A model generated the notes under the pieces. That model saw only the letters and a list, made by a program, of their open reading frames with translations, was not told the origin of the DNA and ran no database searches. A stretch of 19,329 bases of DNA from an uncultured Eubacteriales bacterium (GTDB lineage: Bacteria > Bacillota > Clostridia > Oscillospirales > Acutalibacteraceae): contig ONVG01000026.1 in the NCBI GenBank assembly GCA_900321195.1, positions 1 to 19,329 of the forward strand, in the 5' to 3' direction. Every line of letters begins with the position of its first letter. The stretch's first letter is position 1. This document shows positions 15,474 through 19,329 of the stretch, one piece after another. A program made the position numbers and the translations under genes.

Positions 15474-15878
15474 TTATCTGCGGCGTTTTTTATTTACACC
15501 TATAACACCGCCGACTGCGCCCGAAAGAATATCAAGACCGAGCCTTAAAAGCGTAATGAGGCTTATATTTCCGCCCGACGCTGAACCTATTCCAAGAAAA
15601 ATAAGGAATATCGCCGCGCCGCAGACTGCTCCTGTCAGAAGTCCCATACTTTTATTGAGCCGCGCAGAAACATATCCTCCGACAAACGAGCCTGCAAGAA
15701 CAGCCGCTACGGTTATCGGCACAACAGCGGCATATACCATGCTTTGCGTCTTTACCATGACAACAACCGATACAAGAATTATCAGCATTGAAACGGCAAT
15801 ACCCGAAACCGCACCTATACACACGGATATAACAGCTTTTTTTGTCTGATTGCCGCACCTTGTATTATCCTTTTTCAT
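15474..15878 (-). CDS. Small four-helix membrane protein, TIGR04086-like
   Basis: A 134-residue integral membrane protein: a short basic N-terminus (MKKDNTRCGNQTKK), four hydrophobic segments at roughly residues 15-40, 47-70, 78-98 and 103-125, and a very basic tail (NKKRRR). Gly/Ala-rich helices such as AGSFVGGYVSARL and GLLTGAVCGAAI resemble the TIGR04086 family of clostridial membrane proteins. As far as I recall, that family often sits beside scfA and yajC/secDF genes; this recollection is not checked. ATG 15878 has AGGGTG 6 nt upstream; GTG 15887 is itself inside that SD and is rejected. No enzymatic residues are visible. A role in export or handling of the SCIFF product is only suggested by position. 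Confidence 0.8.
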   Translation of the reverse strand: MKKDNTRCGNQTKKAVISVCIGAVSGIAVSMLIILVSVVVMVKTQSMVYAAVVPITVAAVLAGSFVGGYVSARLNKSMGLLTGAVCGAAIFLIFLGIGSASGGNISLITLLRLGLDILSGAVGGVIGVNKKRRR

Positions 15879-15899
15879 ACGCTTCACCCTAAATAAAAT

Positions 15900-15927
15900 G
15901 TGGAATTTGGAAAGTGGAAAGTGGAAT
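15900..15927. repeat. Four tandem 7-nt repeats upstream of the TIGR04086-like gene
   Basis: GTGGAAT-TTGGAAA-GTGGAAA-GTGGAAT lie in perfect 7-nt register on the plus strand, 21 nt before the start of the membrane protein gene. They do not form a hairpin by themselves. No convincing promoter was identified in the rest of this 15879-15980 gap. Confidence 0.7.
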
Positions 15928-15980
15928 TATCGTATCAACAATTATTATTCAGGTCACAGCGAAATAATGCATAGGACAAT

Positions 15981-16009
15981 AAAAAATGCTCCCGTATTTC
16001 AGGGAGCAT
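15981..16009 (-). terminator. Intrinsic terminator after the DUF2975/XRE operon
   Basis: On the minus strand ATGCTCCC and GGGAGCAT form a perfect 8-bp stem (15986-15993 with 16002-16009) with an 8-nt loop, followed by a T-run (TTTTTTATTG). It lies 5 nt past the regulator stop. Confidence 0.9.
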
Positions 16010-16014
16010 CATCA

Positions 16015-16227
16015 TTATGAACCATCGCTGTATTCTAAAATATCTCCGGGCTGACACCTGAGTATCTCGCACAGTGAAATAAGCGTTGAAAATCTTATCG
16101 CACTTACATGCCCGTTTTTGAGCTTTGAAAGGTTCACGTTTGATACGCCTGCTTTTTCCGAAAGCTCATTAAGACTTATTTTGCGTTCCGCCATCATGCG
16201 ATCAAGTCTTACAATTATCTCTCCCAT
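16015..16227 (-). CDS. Small XRE-family (Cro/CI-type) transcriptional regulator
   Basis: A 70-residue protein that is almost entirely one helix-turn-helix domain: RLDRMMAERKISLNELSEKA, then GVSNVNLSKLKNGHVSAIRF as the turn and recognition helix, then TLISLCEILRCQPGDILEY. This layout matches the compact YozG-like regulators that accompany DUF2975 membrane proteins in Firmicutes. ATG 16227 follows the upstream stop by 9 nt, and that stop lies inside the SD (ATGAGGTG), so translation of the pair is linked. The likely target is the palindrome at 16953-16971 in the operon promoter (inferred). It ends with two consecutive stops and a terminator. Confidence 0.92.
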   Translation of the reverse strand: MGEIIVRLDRMMAERKISLNELSEKAGVSNVNLSKLKNGHVSAIRFSTLISLCEILRCQPGDILEYSDGS

Positions 16228-16236
16228 ATAATCACC

Positions 16237-16926
16237 TCATACTGTTTCGTCATTTTCCTTCTGGAGTTCTGTGCCGTACTTGAAAATTACTGTGAATATG
16301 AACACTGTAACTATGAAGAACACCGTCGTCATGCCGAATGAGCTTCCTACGCTCAAAAGACCGTTTGTTAATGATGCTACAGCCGAACTCATGATTGCTG
16401 ATACTATTGCTGTGGGAATGAGCGCTATTGCAAATTTTCTCATTTTTTCTACAATGTCATCACAGAACGGTGTTTCGCATACCATAAAGCCCTTCATAAG
16501 ATTGCGGAAGAAGCACAGTGCAACGATATCTGCAACAAACTTTATTATTATAAGTACCATTACCTTGATGCCGTCCAGCAGATCGAAGTGATTAGTCTTT
16601 GTTCCATCACCAACGCTGACTATCTTTTCATTTTCCGATATTGTCTTTACTTCGGAATCTCCGAATGTGCCGATAACAACATCTGAGCCGCCGAGTTTTA
16701 CAGAGATTTGACTATTGTCGTTGACACCTACATAGTCGGTGTTTACTCTTACCTGCGTATTGCTTGAAACATCGATCTTTACGCTGTCGTGCGGAACTGC
16801 TGCAAAAAGTATGCTGCATATAAGCAGTAAAACCGCACCGACGATCATAAGGTCTATTATTATTGTAGATGCGACCTTGCCGATCTTACCAAAAACATTT
16901 ACTTTCTTCTTCATTGTCTCTTTCAT
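16237..16926 (-). CDS. DUF2975-like membrane protein with a long extracytoplasmic loop
   Basis: A 229-residue membrane protein with four hydrophobic segments at about 20-44, 118-140, 164-188 and 196-216. The DUF2975-type signatures are a short FRNLMKGF segment followed by CETPFCDDIVEKMRKFA, and a C-terminal YGTELQKENDETV. Relatives I know of, such as Bacillus YoaS, are nearer 160 residues. The added length here is a polar, Asn/Ser/Val/Asp-rich segment (about 45-115) between the first two helices, probably facing outward. ATG 16926 has AAAGGAG 8 nt upstream. It is the first gene of a two-gene operon with the XRE regulator. Function is unknown; a stress or envelope role is a guess. Confidence 0.85.
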   Translation of the reverse strand: MKETMKKKVNVFGKIGKVASTIIIDLMIVGAVLLLICSILFAAVPHDSVKIDVSSNTQVRVNTDYVGVNDNSQISVKLGGSDVVIGTFGDSEVKTISENEKIVSVGDGTKTNHFDLLDGIKVMVLIIIKFVADIVALCFFRNLMKGFMVCETPFCDDIVEKMRKFAIALIPTAIVSAIMSSAVASLTNGLLSVGSSFGMTTVFFIVTVFIFTVIFKYGTELQKENDETV

Positions 16927-16952
16927 AGTGATTTCTCCTTTAAAATTAATTA

Positions 16953-16971
16953 TTTAACGTTTAACGTTAAA
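16953..16971. promoter_or_regulatory. Putative operator: overlapping TTTAACGT palindromes
   Basis: TTTAACGTTTAACGTTAAA contains the perfect 12-bp palindrome TTTAACGTTAAA (16960-16971), overlapped by an imperfect second copy on the left. It starts 3 nt past the -10 box, so it covers the expected transcription start. A further half-site (acgttaa) lies at 17041-17047. The likely binder is the XRE protein encoded in the same operon. Confidence 0.7.
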
Positions 16972-16974
16972 ATG

Positions 16975-17003
16975 ATTATAGCACCACTTTATACGTTTGT
17001 CAA
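16975..17003 (-). promoter_or_regulatory. Full-consensus sigma-A promoter of the DUF2975/XRE operon
   Basis: On the minus strand TTGACA (16998-17003), a 17-nt spacer and TATAAT (16975-16980), a perfect match to consensus. Such a strong promoter on a small regulatory operon suggests tight repression through the adjacent palindromes. Confidence 0.92.
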
Positions 17004-17105
17004 TACTTTTTTATCGTTTTTCATTAATTTTTTTATTTTTACGTTAATATTGTCGACTTTTACAAGCCATAGCGGACAGACATCACATCATATATGCATA
17101 CAATA

Positions 17106-17139
17106 CAAAAATTCCCGCCGGAAATTACCCGACGGGAAT
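17106..17139 (-). terminator. Intrinsic terminator after glgA
   Basis: On the minus strand ATTCCCGTCGG and CCGGCGGGAAT form an 11-bp stem with one G-U pair (17129-17139 with 17111-17121), a 7-nt loop and a following T-run. It separates the glycogen genes from the DUF2975/XRE operon. The rest of the 17004-17105 gap is AT-rich without a gene. Confidence 0.9.
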
Positions 17140-17143
17140 CATT

Positions 17144-17178
17144 AATTGCACATTGCAAATTGCTAATTGCTAATTATT
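17144..17178. repeat. Five tandem 7-nt repeats between glgA and its terminator
   Basis: AATTGCA-CATTGCA-AATTGCT-AATTGCT-AATTATT lie in exact 7-nt register. They sit between the glgA stop codon and the terminator hairpin, so they would be transcribed as the 3' untranslated region. Confidence 0.75.
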
Positions 17179-17179
17179 A

Positions 17180-18607
17180 TCAGTTTTCTGCTATTACTTC
17201 GCGGTAGAGATTAATGTATTCGGTAGCGGAGCGGGACCAGCTGTTATCGCAGTTCATTGCGCGCTTTACAAGTATTTCCCAGCCTTCATGCTGCCAGTAG
17301 CCTGCAATAGCTCTGCGGATACATCCCAACATATCCATAGCGTCATAGTTGCGGAAAGTAAATCCGTTGCCCTCTCCTGTGCCGCTGTCCTGTATCGAAT
17401 CGCGAAGTCCGCCGACCTCTCTTACTATCGGTATAGTACCGTAGCGCAGAGCGATCATCTGTGAAAGACCGCAGGGCTCTGCCTTTGAAGGCATAAGGAA
17501 CATATCAGCGCCTGCATATATCTTTCTTGAAAGCTCAGGGATAAAGCCGTGACAAGCGCAAAGCCTGCCCGGATATCTGTCATGCATCGAGCGGAAAAAG
17601 CTCTCATATTCCCAATCGCCCGAGCCGAGTATAACAAACTGTACATACTCTTCTCTCATAAGCTGGTCAAGCGCATATTTTACAAGGTCAAGACCCTTAT
17701 GTGCAACAAGCCTTGTTACCATAGCGATTATCGGGACCTCTGCATTTTGTTCAAGTCCGAGTCTTTCCTGCAAACGGCGTTTGTTTTCGGCTTTGCCCGA
17801 AAGGTCGTCAGCCGTATAGTGAGCATAAAGCTGTATATCCGTTGCAGGATTATATGAAGTATTGTCAATACCGTTAAGAATGCCCTTTATCTTCCATGCC
17901 CTCGCATTAAGTATGGGGTCAAGTCCGTGTGAGAACCACGGGTCGCGTATCTCCCATGAATAACTCGGACTTACCGTTGTAATGCGGTTGGCTGTTTCTA
18001 TTGCACCCTTCATGTAATTGATACAGCCGTCATAGTCGAGTACCGAGCGTCCGTAAGGCGGTATGCCAACGACCTCTTCATAAAGCTCCTGACCATATTT
18101 TCCCTGATATTGTATATTATGGATAGTGAATACTGTCTTGATACCGCTGTACCACTCATTCTGAGAATAGAACAGATTATAATAGGTAGGTACAAGCGCG
18201 GTCTGCCAGTCGTTGCAGTGAATTACATCAGGCTTGAAGTCTATATATGGGAGCATTTCCAGTACGGCTCTTGAAAAGAATGCAAATCTCTCTGCATCAT
18301 CATAATGTCCGTATAAGCCCTTTCTTTTAAAGTAATACTGGTTATCAAGGAAGTAATAGATAACACCGTTATAGCGTGTTTCAAAAATACCGCAGTACTG
18401 TCTTCTCCATGAAACAGGCACAGAAAAGCTTGTTACAAATCTCATACTGTCTTTAAGACTTTGCGGTATCTCGTCATAAAGCGGCATCACGATACGGCAG
18501 CCTATAAGACGCTGGCGCAGTGCGTGAGGCAATGCTCCGGAAACATCTGCAAGTCCGCCGGAAGCTGCAAAAGGCTGCGCTTCGCTTGTTACAAACAGAC
18601 ACTTCAT
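17180..18607 (-). CDS. glgA: Glycogen synthase GlgA (GT5 family)
   Basis: Transfers glucose from ADP-glucose to the non-reducing end of an alpha-1,4-glucan. The 475-residue length is normal. It has the GT5 N-terminal domain (MKCLFVTSEAQPFAASGGLA; CNDWQTALVP at 131-140; TIHNIQYQGKYG) and the C-terminal domain with VTRLVAHKGLD (R299, K304) and SKAEPCGLSQ. Glu377 matches the catalytic-region Glu377 of E. coli GlgA, and numbering agrees at both ends. The usual KTGGL motif reads ASGGL (15-19), so the ADP-glucose-contacting Lys15 is Ala. ATG 18607 has GGAGGTG 5 nt upstream. It lies 39 nt after glgD, as in clostridial glgC-glgD-glgA operons. Confidence 0.96.
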   Translation of the reverse strand: MKCLFVTSEAQPFAASGGLADVSGALPHALRQRLIGCRIVMPLYDEIPQSLKDSMRFVTSFSVPVSWRRQYCGIFETRYNGVIYYFLDNQYYFKRKGLYGHYDDAERFAFFSRAVLEMLPYIDFKPDVIHCNDWQTALVPTYYNLFYSQNEWYSGIKTVFTIHNIQYQGKYGQELYEEVVGIPPYGRSVLDYDGCINYMKGAIETANRITTVSPSYSWEIRDPWFSHGLDPILNARAWKIKGILNGIDNTSYNPATDIQLYAHYTADDLSGKAENKRRLQERLGLEQNAEVPIIAMVTRLVAHKGLDLVKYALDQLMREEYVQFVILGSGDWEYESFFRSMHDRYPGRLCACHGFIPELSRKIYAGADMFLMPSKAEPCGLSQMIALRYGTIPIVREVGGLRDSIQDSGTGEGNGFTFRNYDAMDMLGCIRRAIAGYWQHEGWEILVKRAMNCDNSWSRSATEYINLYREVIAEN

Positions 18608-18646
18608 ATATACACCTCCATTTTCTGTATTCTCTGCGCGGTACTA

Positions 18647-19329
18647 TCAGACAACACTAAGCTTGCCGATATATACGGGATATGACGGCTGACCTGCAAG
18701 AGTCTTGTCATCTCTTATAGTAACGTCCTTATCAACTACTACATAGCTGAGACTGCAGTTTGCGCCTATCTTTGTATCCTGCATGATAACGCAGTTTGAT
18801 ACCTTTGTGCCCTTGCCGATATGAACGCCCTTGAAGAGTATGCAGTTCTCAACTTCACCTTCTATATTACAGCCGTTGCCTATGAGTGAATTTGATACCT
18901 TTGAGCCGAGGCCGTACTTTGTGGGCATATCATCTCTTACCTTGGTGTAGATAGGACGGTCGCCTCTGAACAGGTCTGCACGTACATCTGTATCTTTAAG
19001 TGCCATATTTGCATTGAAATAGTCGCTCATTGATGTGATAACAGGTGAGAAGCCTGTGAACTCATAGCCGTATACATTCAGGTTCTTATATTCGCCCTGG
19101 ATTATATCGCGCTTGAAGCTCATTGTATTCTTGCCTATGCACTTGTTTACAAGCTCCATAAGAAGCTCTCTCTTTATGAGCATGATATTCATATAGAAGT
19201 TGCAGCTGCCTGTTATAGCAGGATCAACAAGAACATCATTTACTCTGCCCTTTGCATCGAATGAAAGGACTGTCGGATTCTGGAGCTTTGCCGGGATAGG
19301 ACCTCTCTTATATACGAGAGTGATATCCG
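18647..19329 (-). CDS. glgD: Glucose-1-phosphate adenylyltransferase subunit GlgD (5' end outside the window)
   Basis: The C-terminal 227 residues of the GlgD subunit of ADP-glucose pyrophosphorylase, which partners catalytic GlgC to supply ADP-glucose to GlgA. The frame is open to the right edge. Visible parts are the end of the nucleotidyltransferase domain (DITLVYKRG ... LMELVNKCIG) and a left-handed beta-helix with hexapeptide repeats (SLIGNGCNIEGEVENCILF, VHIGKGTKVSNCVIM). The ending DDKTLAGQPSYPVYIGK resembles GlgD more than GlgC. A full-length protein would be near 370 residues, so roughly 140 lie outside. glgC is expected further upstream. Catalytic residues cannot be assessed here. 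Confidence 0.9.
   Translation of the reverse strand, partial: DITLVYKRGPIPAKLQNPTVLSFDAKGRVNDVLVDPAITGSCNFYMNIMLIKRELLMELVNKCIGKNTMSFKRDIIQGEYKNLNVYGYEFTGFSPVITSMSDYFNANMALKDTDVRADLFRGDRPIYTKVRDDMPTKYGLGSKVSNSLIGNGCNIEGEVENCILFKGVHIGKGTKVSNCVIMQDTKIGANCSLSYVVVDKDVTIRDDKTLAGQPSYPVYIGKLSVV

Noticed and set aside
15879..15985. Promoter for the TIGR04086-like gene
   Set aside because: Only weak -35 and -10 matches with poor spacing were seen after the regulator terminator, so no site is claimed.

Overview
The window looks like chromosomal core DNA from a low-to-moderate GC Clostridia member, most likely a Ruminococcus-like gut bacterium (Oscillospirales). This is inferred from a SCIFF ranthipeptide cassette, a GlgD/GlgA glycogen pair, an infC-rpmI-rplT operon with an L20-type leader, and strong GGAGG-type ribosome binding sites. 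No virus, plasmid, insertion sequence, CRISPR array, rRNA or tRNA was seen. Every recognised gene lies on the minus strand, so transcription runs from high to low coordinates.

Reading with transcription, the right edge holds the end of glgD and all of glgA, closed by a strong terminator at 17106-17139. Next is a two-gene operon for a DUF2975-type membrane protein and a small XRE regulator. It is driven by a full-consensus promoter (TTGACA, 17 nt, TATAAT) with a palindromic putative operator just downstream. Then comes the SCIFF region: a TIGR04086-like membrane protein, the 49-residue precursor scfA under its own promoter, an intercistronic terminator, and the radical SAM maturase scfB.

A promoter at 13495-13523 starts the infC-rpmI-rplT operon. 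Its leader can form either a terminator or a competing long-range pairing, and infC starts at AUU. After the rplT terminator, a shikimate-kinase-like gene, a SpoU-type RNA methyltransferase, dprA and topA form a tight cluster ending at 6936-6966. A second clear promoter (6890-6918) starts trmFO-plsX-rnc-radical SAM gene-smc. Three of these genes are joined by 4-nt overlaps. A two-copy palindromic repeat lies between the radical SAM gene and smc, which runs off the left edge.

Most of the window is conserved housekeeping: RNA modification and processing, phospholipid synthesis, chromosome organisation, DNA topology and uptake, translation, and glycogen synthesis. The accessory interest lies in the SCIFF locus, the DUF2975/XRE operon, the non-canonical shikimate-kinase-like protein, the two-copy repeat before smc, and 7-nt periodic microrepeats found only between genes in the right-hand part.
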